Below, piece after piece: positions 12,701-25,223 of a stretch of 64,000 nt of DNA; position 1 is the stretch's first letter; the number at the start of each line of letters is the position of its first letter. The stretch spans positions 868,001 through 932,000 of the forward strand of contig RCSZ01000001.1 of NCBI GenBank assembly GCA_014898425.1. Reading direction: 5' to 3'. The notes under the pieces are model-generated. The model was not told the origin of the DNA, made no database searches, and saw nothing but the letters and a program-made list of their open reading frames with translations. A program made the position numbers and the translations under genes. This DNA is from Botryotinia globosa. Taxonomy: Eukaryota > Ascomycota > Leotiomycetes > Helotiales > Sclerotiniaceae.

Positions 12701-13120
12701 AGACACGGAAAGGTGGCAAGGAGAGCTTCAATCCAATCCGTGACGGTGATGGTGCATGGCGTGGCAAAGTTATCGATGAAAGGATTGCCGGCTTTGTACA
12801 CGACGTTAAAAGTGTGGTTCGGGATCATGGTATGTTTCTCCGTCTTTCTGCTGGCCTCTCCTCTCTTCACCGTTTCTTTCTGTGTCCGCTCGCCACCGAC
12901 CGAGTTCGGTCATTGGAAATTATTGCACGAAAGTAGTGATCGACCCTGAGACTAATGTTGCTTCAATCGAACAGAACCTCAAGTTCGGTCATGTAGAGTC
13001 AAGGTCTCGAAGATTCTGCGAGATGACCCATTGTCGTTGTCTCTGAAAGTCAACGAATCATCTTACACGGATGCGGCCCGGTTAGCCTGCGTATTTTTGG
13101 ACGATTTTCTGGAACATTGA
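9734..13120 (+). CDS. Zn2Cys6-like transcription factor with centrally placed finger
   Basis: Seven exons (9734-10514, 10640-11367, 11427-11550, 11603-12027, 12180-12514, 12573-12829, 12975-13120) give 931 residues, with all joins in frame. The N-terminal half is Ser/Pro/His-rich and low complexity. A Cys cluster at 494-530 follows the basic stretch LTEKEKREARDVRQAG. Its Cys are at 494, 497, 504, 513, 516 and 526, a CX2CX6CX8CX2CX9C arrangement, with additional Cys at 507 and 530. An intron falls between Lys503 and Cys504, so the finger is only visible after splicing. The C-terminal 400 residues are mostly helical with no domain I recognise. It is probably a nuclear DNA-binding regulator; its targets are unknown. 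The cluster is in the middle of the protein, whereas most zinc-cluster factors carry it near the N-terminus. Confidence 0.82.
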
Positions 13121-16100
13121 AAACCCTGAGCAATGGTTCTACCGCTAGAAGCTAAGGAACATTTCCCGGATCGTCGGCAAATCGATTTTGGCAGATATTG
13201 TGGGCTGGGGGCTGGGATCGGATGGCCCGATTCGGAATGGAATTGGATGAAGCAGGATGAACCGGTCAGGTTAGGAATCTGGAAAGGATTGCGGAGAAGA
13301 CCAGGGAGTTGACTCGCGATGGATCAGGAGCGTCCTATTATTTTTGTACATTTGACATGATCATGATTTTGATGATGAATGACAACGAGTAACGATTGGA
13401 CTGGATTGGGGCACAAAAGAAAAAGGAGTGGGAAATGACAAGTGGGAGGACATAATTTCTGGGATCCGATCAATGAGAACAGAATAATGACTCGAAACAT
13501 AAAATCTTGATGAAGTTGCATAAAAGTGATGTAAGTGGGTGATGAGGAGGTATATAACGAGAAAAGCTTCTAGAACCAACAATACACCGCGTCTAGACTT
13601 TCAGCTGAAGACGGTATAGAGTCACGATTCATGAATGATGGAGTGAATTTCGACGGCCAAGGATAGATACTCGGATTGTACCATAATGGAAACAATCGAC
13701 AACTGATCAACTACCTGCCTCATTATTGTCATTAATTGCCATTGACGTTATTGACGAGTGACTTGTTCGATGACATGGTGAATCTGGTGACCTCTAACCC
13801 AAACAGAGTATAAAAGATAGCCAGCCTCGAGGATAAAACCGCAAAAGAAAAGAATCCCTAAAGGGCATCTCGGGGTGTATTATCATACCCTGTCGATCGA
13901 AACCCAGCAGACCAGCATGCAGAAAACCAGGGAGAAATATCGCAGACAGGCTTTCGCATTTGGCTAGAGTGCGCAATCCACATTTCCTGAAAGGGGGAGA
14001 TTGGTGATCTTATGGGTCGGCAGTGGGAGAGCTAGCCTGCTAAAGGCGTAGATGATGGACAGAGCAGCGTGATCGATCATGCACTTAGTTCATGGTGTGG
14101 ATTGATGAGAAAAGGTACGTAGGTGGAGTGAGCAGGGGGAGCACAGATCCATAGCAAGGATTGAAGAGAGATTCGATTCATTCGAATCGTTCGAGAAGGG
14201 AAAGAGAAGCAAGAAGAAGGAGAATTTCGAAACAAAAGAGGATCAAGGGGGTCAGGACTCGGAAGAAAGAAGAAGTTAAGAATAGCATCTCGCAAAGTAA
14301 GTACGAAGGAAGACCCATCGCAATCCCCGTTCCAATGGCCCCATGCCCATGTTGATGGAATGAATGAGGGAAATCGGATCCACCGCCGTACCGGAAGTCG
14401 GAATTCGGTGAGCGTGAGTGTGAGTGTGAGTGTGAGCGTGTAGAAGCACGAAGAAGAAACATCAACGCGTGGGTAATTGCCACGATTGAATATGCTTTGA
14501 ATCGGGACTGGGGGGGGTTTGGGAAGGAGAAGGAAGGAGAAGGAGAAGGAGAAGGAACGAAGAAGGAAAAAGAAAGAAAAAGGAAAAGGAAAAGGAGAAA
14601 CAGGAAACAGGAAACGGGAAACAGAGAAGCAGAGAAGCCGAGAAACACAGAAAGAAAAAGAGAAACATGGCAGGAACGATGTGCAACACTAAAGTTTGAG
14701 TGCCGTACAAAAACCCACAGTATCTTTCTTTAGCAAAGTACCCAGTACATTGGATACAACGGTCGCGGAATAGAAGAGGAAGGGAGCCGGGTTTGGTTCG
14801 AATTTCTAACTTCTACCTTCTAACTTGTAAGGCTTGCTTACTTTGGGCTTTGGTCGCGGATTGTGGTGCCGGACAGGACAGGGGATATCCTGAGAGTAAA
14901 TTGCATATTTCCCTTTTATATAGTAAAGTGTACCAGAATTCAATTTTTAGATTGAGAGAGTGTTGTTGGCTGAATATCTCTCCTATCTGGAAATAGAGAA
15001 TCTCATGTCATCCAACTCTGGGTGGTGTGGTGCCGACATTGGTTCATGATTATCAAAACCCATCGATGGCATCGCATCACGTCAGCCTGAGTTGGGAGAA
15101 CGAGTGTGGTGGATGGGTGAGTGAGGGTGGTGAGGGTGAGGGTGAGAATGAGTATGAGTATGAGTATGAGAATGAGAATGAGAATGAGTATGAGTATGAG
15201 TATCCATGGATGATTATGATTATGATTATAAACATGATTAGATTAGGATCATGAACATGAGTATATTGTCGGTTGTGTATGTTGCAAAATGTAACATGTA
15301 AGATATAAGATGTGACATTACATGTAATAAGTAAGATGGATTTGTCCATTTGGCCGTTAATCTAGCCGGGGAACTCTAGATGGAAGCCATTTTGATGCAG
15401 GAACGAAAAAGTCATCGCATTGTAGAAAGGGGAAATTTACGGATGAGGGTGTGTGACGTCGATGCCATCCTCATAGGAGAGTAAAAACGTGGTAAACCTT
15501 GTCATGTTCAGCCCGGCCGTAGGGATTTATCTCATCGCGACGGTAGCACTGCACTGCACTGCACTGCACTGCACTGCACTGCATATTGTGATGTTGGTAG
15601 ATGGTAAACATGGTAGGCTGTGTTTTGCGATTACAATTGTTTTCGTTTCCGCCGGCATCAAACATGCTGTGTCATTGTTCGGTGAGCAACCTTTCTGCAT
15701 TTTCAGGAACTGCTGGACTTCTGATGGGGCTCAAGAATTTCATCCATCATGTATCATGTATCATGTATCATGTATCATCACGCCCTGATAATGTCGAGGA
15801 AAAGAAAGGAATATCAAATCTTGGTTCAGTTGCATGCAAAGTGCAGATTCATGACTTAGCACACGAGGGAGGCCATGGCATCCTCCTCACCGAGATGATC
15901 GCCAGTATGATCACCAATATGAGTGTGTATCACAATAATCCCCCCCCCCCAAACGCGATGCAGCTGGGAGAGAGGGCGCAATCGTCATGAATCATGATAC
16001 CTTCCTTCTCTCTTCTGTGCCTTTTTTCGATGCATTCCAAGGTGGCCCGCGAGAGGTGCTTGCTGACGTTGGGGCTACACAGAAAAGTAGTTCTACGGAT

Positions 16101-17690
16101 ATGCACAGCAGATGGTGGTTGAACTGACTGACAGACAGGTCGTGATACTTGGGAAATCTCATTGACAGCCCGCCCCCACGGAGCACCAGAGAACCATAAG
16201 GCGGGAAGGAGATCGGATTGCTTTGTCTAACATTAGGCTATGCTTTGCTATGCTATGCTATGCTATGCAATGCGATGTGATGCTACTCGTATGCAATGTT
16301 GTGTGGTACACGTTAGGTTACAGTAGCAATGGAATGGAATGTGAGTAAGAATTGCCCGATCTCCCTCGGTGTCGGTGTCGGTGTCGGAGGATACGAGGAG
16401 GTATGGCATGAGTACTGCCGCAAAAGCAAAGAAACCCCCCGACCGACAAGAAAAGTGTCCATGGATTTTCCACAGAGGGCCAGATCGGATGGCTTCATGT
16501 TCATCACTGCGGACCAGCGGTACTATAGACGCACTGTGGACCTCAGAATGGGAACCGTACAGAGAACACAAAGTAATCAACCCTTGACAAGAAACCTGGA
16601 ACGCGACAAGGAAACGAATGGATGAAGGGATGAAGGGTCTAGAAATCCAAAATGCGAAACACCAATCGATCAACCACAATTTTGTCAGAGATGATTGAAG
16701 GTTATTGGACATTGAAGATCCAACATGGATCCAACATGATTTGATTGATATTCTCGTTTGCTCGCCCTCCGTCAAACAGTAGTAAACAGAGACCCAATAT
16801 GAAATGTCCCAGTCACAACCACAACCACAACCACAACCACAACCGCAATTACAGTCCCAGTCCATCAGTTCCAGTCCCCCCCAGTCCCAATCCCCCCGTC
16901 ATGGGCTGACGCATCTGGATTAGATGCTTTTTCTCTTACTATCTACAGAGTAGGTACTGTAGTTTGAGAGATTAGTCTGATAGATTTCTAATCCACTGTG
17001 CTACCCCGTAGATTTTCATGTTTCTAGAACAAATTTCTAAAGAATCTATTTAAATGATTCCTCATTTGGATACTGTGGGATTTCCCCAATAAATTGAGTG
17101 AGACTTGGTTTTGCTTTCTGGTTCCGGTATCCTCTTTTCTACTTTGGGATATTGTCTTGGAGACCGTGGGGTTCATTCAATGGCTCTTTGGTCAATGTGT
17201 GTTCAAGATTAGCAATAGTCAGTGACAACCACCAACTTACGAGTAAGTCTTCTCGTCCATCTGGGTCCTCTTCCATCTAATCCATGAATTCTGTCCCATC
17301 CAGATCAAACAAATGACTCTACCATGCATTCCTGCCCTTGCCAACTAGATTCGTTGCACTTCCCTTTTCCGTAAACGTTGTACCTAATGCCTGATATCAT
17401 CATCCCAAGGCTGCAGCCATACGGTACTTTCATTGCGAAGCTAATGAATGGTACGGTACTTCGGACCCTTTCCATGGTGTGCATACTCCCTACTCCCTAC
17501 TACCTAGAACCCTGGCTCAGAACTAAGAGTCAGAGCAGGCGCCTTTTGTGGCTATAATTCGAACTGATGGTGACCAACAAACATGGGGCGAACCGTGGCA
17601 AATGGAGCTGAGTGAGAATAATGATAGGTTAAGAGACGCCCTCTCCCCTGGTCAAAGTCACTCTCCCCTTGGATGGGCGTCAGGCAGTTG
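13121..17690. other. Gene-poor tract, left part
   Basis: No reading frame here looks coding. The sequence holds many short tandem repeats: AGGAA/GAAAAG purine tracts at 14515-14660, GAGTAT/GAGAAT at 15140-15205, CACTG at 15546-15583, ATGTATC at 15748-15780, CTATG at 16240-16270 and ACAACC at 16815-16845. Distal regulatory DNA or a non-coding transcript cannot be excluded. Confidence 0.5.
15546..15583. repeat. CACTG pentamer array
   Basis: About 7.5 perfect tandem copies of a 5-bp unit (CACTG/GCACT phase) inside the gene-poor tract. Confidence 0.95.
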
Positions 17691-17693
17691 GTC

Positions 17694-18773
17694 GCTAAGA
17701 TGTCAAAAAAGTACCCAGGCTCATAGTCTGGGACCTTTTTGAGTAGTTACAGTTAGTCAGGTTGCAAGGTTCCAGATATTCCTACGGAGTAGAGATTCAC
17801 ATTTGAGAACCTTTTTCATACGTTTCTCAACGCCGAGCCTGTAAGGTTTCTCCCAGCTTTGACTACCTCAGTCATACTTATGACGATGCTGAGCTATCGT
17901 ACTATCTGTGCCTGGAAATGGGAAAGGCAGCCTGGATGGCCTCCTCGTAATCTTCTCCCTATCTGAACATAGACACCGATCTACCATGGGGCTCTCAGCC
18001 ACTATCCAAGCATGGCCCTATGCAGGTGTTTTGCATGTTGTTGCTATGTATAATAATATAATTGTGATATCTTCAGAAAAGACTTATATACATTAAGCTC
18101 AAGATACTTAAACCCCCAGACCCTCTCCCCAATTCGTTTTTGTTTCAGCATTTCCAACTGCATCAAATATCAGATATAAACATCCTCCATCCCAACGCCC
18201 TTTCAAAGTCATTACTTTACATTTCAAACTCATCTCATACTCACTATCATCGAACATACATCAAACCCTCTCCAACACTCATCTGTCAAGTACATCCACC
18301 AATATCATATCCATATCAACACCAACCAACACCAACCGCACCCAACCCCCTTCACCAAAAATGTCTACCGAATCCTTCCCAATCACCAGTATGTGAAATT
18401 CCCTGTTCATGAGATCCTTCTTCGGCAGTTATGGCTTATAGGATTCTCCATTCTATCTATACATGTCATGGTTGCTAATCGATACTCTACAGACTCCATC
18501 ATGGCATTCAGAAGCCACCCAAGAGACAACGATGATGATGACCACTAAATACCTCATTATCTCTTTTGCCCGGTGTATCTACAATGGACCGAATGTTAGT
18601 ATATCCTCATTTTACTTTCTCTTTCCCCCCCAATCAATTTGGTACTTTGGACAATTTCCCAATGCAGACAATTGAGTACGAAAGTTTCGGATCATCAAGA
18701 CGAGGCTGGAACCTTGAGCAAGTGCAAAAAGGTCTCAGACTCAAAGCCCTGGTCTTTTATTAGATTCTTAGTG
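17694..18773. repeat. Diverged inverted repeat pair enclosing about 1 kb
   Basis: The left arm is about 17694-17790 and the right arm about 18705-18773, in opposite orientation. Shared blocks include AGTCTGGGACCTTTTTG (left, + strand) against AGTCTGAGACCTTTTTG (right, - strand), then CAAGGTTCCAG in both. Each arm is itself partly palindromic; 17704-17742 can fold into a hairpin with about 14 paired bases. This looks like an eroded inverted-repeat element or a pair of dispersed repeats. I see no transposase. Confidence 0.5.
18361..18548 (+). CDS. Candidate spliced microprotein (27 aa), unproven
   Basis: A 28-nt first exon (18361-18388) and a second exon (18493-18548), joined across a GT-AG intron of 104 bp, encode 27 residues ending in an acidic stretch NDDDDH. 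The reason to consider it is what lies upstream. About 230 bp of CA/CT-rich, ATG-poor sequence leads into CACCAAAAATGTC, which resembles the 5' leader and start context of a well-expressed fungal gene. I do not recognise the peptide. It could equally be the 5' end of a longer gene whose other exons I missed, or a short frame on a non-coding RNA. It lies between the two arms of the inverted repeat. Confidence 0.25.
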
Positions 18774-21427
18774 GCCCTGAGTAGATGAAAGCTGCAAGAT
18801 GTTGCAAGGTCGGAATATGCAGCCGAGGCGGTACACTGCGTCACAGTACTTCTTAGCACTTCTCTACGGAGCTGGAGTACTCTTTTACTGTGACCAGACC
18901 AGATAAGCGACCCTTATCACATTCATCAGCCACTTCACGGCCAGCAAGTCACAAATGCCCCTTTTCGCAATTGAGTGTATAATAATCGATTGCAATTGGA
19001 CTCGATTGCTATACATACATACATTGTCATCTGTTGCCCCAAAATGCCCTTGTTGCCCCCAAAATGTCCTTCCCACTGCATTCCTCTTGGAAACGAACAA
19101 GTGAACCGGGCTAAAGGGGGCATATGGGGCATACGGAACATCAGCGACACAAGGGGACAAGTGTCAAAAAAGCAGAAACTCAAAAGCAACAAATATTAAT
19201 TTTGAAGATTTGAAAAACAAATTAAACTAATTAAAATCTTATCAATAGGTAATCCCGAACTTCTCCACGTAGTCAACAATCTCAAAGCCCCCCCTCAAAT
19301 TTCAATCACGAGTACAACATCAAATTAAAGATCGTATTAGACAGACATACACCAGGCATTATCACCTCACCGACCTCCCCGACCTCACCCCCACACCGAA
19401 ACGAAACGCAACGATATCAGATTCGCAAACCCCCAAAATCCCTACTTCCAATAGCCATAGCCCATCTTCAGCCTTGCTCTCGCGACCGAAGTCTTCAATT
19501 CTCTCATTTTCACCATCGATATCCCTCCCGTCAGGTTCTCCCTCCCTCAGGTTCTCCCTCCCTCAGCCCCTCTAGATGGATTGTCTATCTGCACCGCAGA
19601 CGAACTCAGCACGTACCGAGTACCAAAAATCCACAGCACAATAAATTCCCTGGAGTGGCTCAGCACAACAACATCACATCATCCAACGTTCAGCCCGGAC
19701 CATGAGACTTAGGCTGCCCTCTCTCCATGCAACTCTCACCAGTCTTCTCACATCCTCGCCTTTCCCCGATGGAGAATAGAAAGAAGAGTGTCATCGTTAC
19801 TCACGATGCATCGCCGTTAAAATCTCCACCATGCCCAAGATCATGTACGACGGCATATGAAGCATTTCGCGGATGCATTTAGAAATGACTCCTTTCTCGA
19901 AATAGACGAGCTGGATCCCTGGGGCTGACATTTTCTCTTGGACCCCGTACTTTTCGTCCTCCAACACTATGGTCAGGATACGAGGAATGTATCAACGTTA
20001 TTTTCCTTTGGGCGTTTTTGTTTGGGAACACTGGGACTTACTTACTTTAATCATCTTTTCTGGAGTCATCCGGCAGCGAGCGAGCGAGCGAATCGGTTTT
20101 TTAGAATAATTTCCTTACACCCCCCCCTTTTCCTTTGTTTGTTTGGGTACATCAGGAGCTTGGAAGGACGGATAAACGGTTATAGAATTGGTGGGATACG
20201 GATATGGATATGGATAGCGACTCTTACAACGTTAGCTCTCGCGAGCGCCCTCAAAACTGATTTTGGGTGGATTGTTTTTCTCACTCTCTTATCTTACGAC
20301 GACAAAGTTCTGCAGGATGTGTTTCCTTTTTCGCCATGTCTTATTAGTTTCCTTCCAAAAGAAGAGTCGCAGGATCAAATGAGAGGATTTATGTAATTAT
20401 AATAGACATTCCTATCTTGTTATTGTAATACCTTTAGGTATTACTGTATATCAATCAAAATCACGTTAATCAAATTTACTAAATGATGGAATTAACCTTG
20501 TGCTTGATTTTTGGCGATTGATTTTTACCTTTGCGCATTGCTTGCTAAGAGCATGGAGCGCCTGCCCCTTCATTGTCTCGCCAAATTTCGTGGGGAGTAA
20601 AAGGCCCAATTTCTACTTGCATGACAACCGGACTATCTTCTAATGAGATAGATGGATGCATTAGATTGAATAACTTTCTTGCACACAATTTAATCACATG
20701 TTTTAACACATTCACTTTAGCACTGTTCACTCTGCACTATGTATGCCATTACCACCCACGACCCCAACCTCCCATTCACCCAAAGAAGCTCAAGCTTCTT
20801 TCTCAAAAACATCAGACCGCAAACTACCTAGGCACTTATCCAAGACAACAGAACTTCTCGTCTTAGAATCACGAGTCGAAGGTCTTACAACCTATGCAGG
20901 TAATATGTAGAGCTTATTTTCCTTGACTGTTTTGCCTCACAGTGCTATTGCACTTTATTTTTATTTTAAACAAGAATGAAACACCAAGTAGGAAACAATC
21001 ATATCTCGTGACATCCGACTAGGAAAAGATGATATCGAAGAAGGTGGATCTTCATGTCATGTAGTAAATTAAGTAAAGTTGTATAATATGATAATAAAGG
21101 CCGTTTCGAGATATCTGCTATTTCTCTTTTGTCCATCTCCTATCTCATCTTCTTCCTATAAGAAAGTAAAATGTACTGCAACCTCCAACTTTCATCAAAT
21201 ACTCTCCTCTCATCCCTATCGTCGGCCACCACCAGCAGTGACCGCGATTCGATGATTCTTATGTATTATCCTCTCTTCTGCTCGCCTCGTATATTCTTCA
21301 AAAATAATACAATATTAAGTACAAGTATGATCCCGCCTTGGTAACATAGAAATGCAAAGAAAATAGGTATCTAGCGCCAGTGCAAAAGTCAAAATGTGTT
21401 CCCTCCCAAAACACCCAGCCAAACTCC
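18774..21427. other. Gene-poor tract, right part
   Basis: No supported gene. There is a local repeat of CCCTCAGGTTCT at 19536-19565. A 459-nt open frame at 19938-20396 has no good start and an unconvincing composition. The right end holds the 3' region of the convergent erf2 gene. Confidence 0.5.
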
Positions 21428-23502
21428 TCAAGTCGTCCGTCTCAAAGATGTAGGTCCTTGAAACCCTTCCCCTTCCGTATTATGAACATTTTGCATTTCC
21501 ATGTTATTTCCTCCATCCTGAAATTCCTTATTAATAGGCGCCGTTCGTTTTCCCCTTCGCTCGCCAAATCTTTGATCACCTTCTTCGTATTTCCGTTTGA
21601 AATGTAAGTAGGTTGGAGGTCGGGGTCGACAAAGTACAGCAATCCAGTTACTGACAAAACTTCCCTGGGTAAATGGACGATGGCGATCTTTCTTGATGAA
21701 TTTGTGTGAATTGAGATATTCTCTTGTTGTCTCACCTCGACCCATGAGAAAGAAATGATATACCATCAGTGCGGCTGGGTATGGTGTAGCGAGGAGGCCA
21801 TAAATGAACATTGCAAAGGGGACTCTCCAATAACTTAGCGAGGCACCGAATGAAATATCTTGTTGATGCCCGTAAACAATAATCTGGGCTATACTCGCAG
21901 CCAGGAGATATGTTCCAAGAAGTGTACCCGAAGTTACGAATACAAAAAAGTAACGGTAGTTTCGACGCCCGACACAATTATTTAACCAGACACAATGATG
22001 GTCCTGTGTCTCAATACAATTATCACAAACCCGACAATGGTGTCCTCTAGGCGGTCGCCAAATGTTACAAGTCTTGCAGTATTTCGTAGGCACTTCCATT
22101 GCATTTGTACTAGATTGGGCCGATTTGATCATAGTCCAATCATTTTGAGTTGGTGCCAGTCGAAGAGGATCTTCATCCTCCTCCGCTCGAGGCATTGGGT
22201 GTAAATTTCGAGGTAGAATCTAGGAGTGTTAGCATTGATCCGATAAATCTTACAGGTGTTGAATGCGTGCTTGCAAGTACTCACCCCGGGATCAGACACA
22301 GAAGCATGTATGAAAGAGGACATGCAAATGTAGAAAATGTAGGCGTACACAATAGGTACCGCAGGAGAAACATGGTACCATAAAAACGGGGCTGAGAATA
22401 CAAAAAACAGGATTGATGGAACTACAACAAACAATCCCGTGGCAATGTTGATGGGTTTGTGCCGAGTATTTTGCAGCCTACCTCCCCAGCAAAATACCGT
22501 ATTACCGGTGAAATATTGGTGGTTTTTACCAAGGTTCGGAGTTTTCATGTTCCTGTTTTGCGCGTCCATGGGAGTAAATCCGGGCGAAGAAGCAGCAGAC
22601 GAGAGCTTTTCGCGGCCTTGATTGCTACGACTTGGACTAGGGGTTCCAGCAGGTCCATCGTTTCTTGTAGGCATCAAAAAGTTGGAGTGAAATGACCGTG
22701 GAGATTTGGGAGTTGAAGTGCCGTTTTTGTAACCCTTATCAATGTTCAAACTCAGCCCTTTTGTATTCGCGGGACCTTTCTGCAAGGGGCGAACACTATC
22801 TGCGAAGCTTCCAGCTGCATGGCCATGCGTAGGACTTGTGTTTGCGGTACCTCTGTCCACTGTTCCTAGCTCTGTCACTTCGGTACCTCGAGATAGTGGC
22901 GGAGGTAGATCTGCATCTTCTGTAATGATTTGCTGAGGTATAGTGAAATTCGATTGTACGCTCTGCCTCACACTACCTCCATCCAAAGACCCATCTTCAC
23001 CAAACCCTTGTTGTGTAAGTGTAACTGGCCGAGATCCTCCACGTTGCGCTTGAAGTCTTTGAGAACTCATCGGGCGGAAGAAAGCATGGGCGCTTAAAGA
23101 TGGTACGTGAGTCTTGCTTGTAGAGCTTGGAGGTTGTCCTAACGTGCTCCCTCGTTGCGCCATTATTCCTGGGATGTAGCCTCTTCGAGCTGGGGTAGCT
23201 TGTCCAAATGTTCCTCTAGAAGAAACAGCCGTGATTCCTGTGCCTGGCCTCGAGGTTCCATCTCCGGTCTGTATGCTATGACGCTGGCTTAATCGTTGGC
23301 TATGCGAAACTGGGCCGGAAAAGATATCTGTATTATCTCCATCTTCGGAAGCTATATCGGTCATTCGCGATGATAAAACGCTCGCTCCATCTCCCACTTC
23401 TGAAGGCGCAAGATGTGGGTTGGGAAAGGTGTGATTGCCGTTATCTGTCGAATGAGGGAATTTGGACGAAGAATTGTCCCGGGAAGTCATTTCGTATGTC
23501 AA
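21428..23502 (-). CDS. erf2: DHHC palmitoyltransferase, Erf2-type
   Basis: Two minus-strand exons (22285-23502, 21428-22219) with a 65-bp intron give 669 residues. The first 340 or so residues are Ser/Thr/Pro-rich and disordered. Then come two membrane segments (INIATGLFVVVPS and VPIVYAYIFYICM), the SDPGILPRNLHPMP motif created exactly at the splice, and a DHHC Cys-rich domain (YCKTCNIWRPPRGHHC through DHHCVWLNNCVG, with the active-site Cys in DHHC). Two more membrane segments and a TTxE-like GETTREYLNSH follow. Erf2 with Erf4/Shr5 palmitoylates Ras at the endoplasmic reticulum. The SDPGILPRNLHP junction and the motif order are the Erf2 pattern. The ATG at 23502 is the first in frame; a second Met four codons on is possible. 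Confidence 0.93.
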
Positions 23503-24521
23503 AATCGATCCTCCAAAATAATTCTTCGATCTCTCATATCAACACGAATAATGGTAGTCGGTCGCACAATAATGGAAGTGAAGGACGTGTGCCGTGTGCC
23601 AGTTTGAAAGTTGGCGAGAAGCGCTTCGAGAATTAATTTTGTTAAATATCTACTCCAAAAGTACTGGGTAGGGAATAGAAAGGTAAAAGAGGCAATTTTA
23701 AGGAGAGTGAGAATTGGATCTTAAGTTTAGATCTTAATAGTAGGGTTCAAGCATTACATACTGCTGCAGTGTAAAGGACTAAAGTGAGGCGTGAAGAAGA
23801 AAATAATTAAAGTTACAATTTACAAGGAGTGTAGAGTGCGGGAGTAGAATGCTCTCGCTCGAGTTGGTGTAAAAGAGTGTGAAGACAGCCCTGGCTCGAG
23901 ACAGGTTAAAGACCGACCTAGGTAGGTAGGAGCTACTGTACCTACCTAGGTAAGAAGTAACGCACGGGAGCAGAAGAAGAGGAAGAAGGTTTGTAATCCA
24001 TTACTCCTACCGGCCGCCGTTGTGCTGTTTTGGGAAAGAGAGGGAGGGGTCCAAGCGTCAGGTTGGGAGGGATTGAGAATTTGAGAGTGAAGTCTGCTCT
24101 TGCTTTGAAGCTCGAGATGAGAGATAAGAGATGGGAAATGGCTGATATCGATTGGGAAATGAAGATTCATGGACGATTGGGAAAAGGGTGATGTGTACCG
24201 GGTACCTACCTAGGAACCTACGATCCTACGATCCTACGATCCTACGATCCTATCCTGGTAGCCAGTCCATTAGATCATTCTCTTGACAATCTTTCTGTTT
24301 CTGGAAAGAGACATTCACTCCCAACAAGCTTCAATTATAGAAAAGTTGTTGCATTGGGCACCACCAATCAAACATTGCATATTCTTGTTCACAATCACGT
24401 GACGTTGGTGACATAATCCGTGAACATCTTCCGCCAAAACATCTTGGAGATCGCATCGTACCATTTCTAGGATAGATTATTGCTCACCCGCGATACAACA
24501 TCAAACCCACTATTGTCAAAA
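23503..24521. other. Divergent promoter region, erf2 / small membrane protein
   Basis: It contains CCTAGGTAGGT palindrome-type motifs at 23918-23955 and 24203-24213 and a CCTACGAT tandem at 24216-24250. A CACGTGAC element lies at 24396-24403 upstream of the gene at 24522. No gene seen. Confidence 0.6.
24216..24250. repeat. CCTACGAT octamer tandem
   Basis: About four tandem copies of an 8-bp unit in the divergent promoter region. Confidence 0.9.
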
Positions 24522-25223
24522 ATGTCCACACAAGCAGCAGCAAGAGTCGGCGCACAAGCAGCCAAGTCTGCAGCAAAATCTGCAGATGGCCATGTTCTTA
24601 ACAAGGGCGCAAAGAGAGATCCCGAACTCTACGTGAGTGAAACTACAAAACGCATCTGGCTTCACTGCAGTCCTATTTGTTCTCCGCTTTAGATGTACCC
24701 CGAAGATTTGACTAATCCACATTTTGCGCAGGTTCTCTTCGGTGTCATGGCCGGTGCCTTTGGTTTGGCCGGCTACTACTTCGGTGAGATCATTTTCTTC
24801 GACCGGTACTGAGCATTTCAATTGACTTGTGTTATTAGGTGGTAAACCCACTTCAGCTACCTCAGAAGCTAAAGTAAACATCGCTCCTGGTACCATGCCA
24901 TGGCAGACTGAGAGCTCCAGAGGCGATGCCGCCAGACAGGACTTCAAATACCAATACCACCCAGCCGGTGACTCAAGAAACCCACCAAAGGACGCACCCA
25001 GCGCATTGCACAGCGTCATTGTTCCCAATGTTAACTTGCCAAAGGTAGGTTTCTTTCCCCCATGTATCCAGCTCACAGAACACCAAGGATCGTATACTCC
25101 TGTTCATATACGTGTGCCATTGCCAGCGTCTCCTAGGTTCTCACATGCTCTATATCTATACTAACGTACCGTCTCCAGGAGCTACACGACAAATACAACA
25201 AGTGGGGTAAGGACGGATATTAG
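24522..25223 (+). CDS. Small single-pass membrane protein, probably mitochondrial
   Basis: Four exons (24522-24632, 24732-24783, 24839-25044, 25179-25223) give 137 residues. The N-terminus is rich in Ala, Lys, Arg and Gln with no acidic residue for about 20 residues, as in a mitochondrial targeting segment. It is followed by KRDPELYVLFGVMAGAFGLA, one hydrophobic span at about 37-54. The remainder is polar, with a MPWQ motif and a basic C-terminal end YNKWGKDGY. I recognise the layout as a fungal mitochondrial inner-membrane protein. The DPELY plus single-span arrangement is reminiscent of the MLRQ/B12D (NDUFA4-like) group, but that is a weak inference. All splices are GT-AG and keep the frame. 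Confidence 0.75.

Noticed and set aside
14178..14650. Minus-strand frame rich in Phe, Ser and Leu
   Set aside because: It is the complement of purine-rich simple repeats and has no conserved motif.
19938..20396. 153-codon open frame
   Set aside because: It lacks a normal ATG at its start, has no recognisable domain and lies in the gene-poor tract. It is likely chance.
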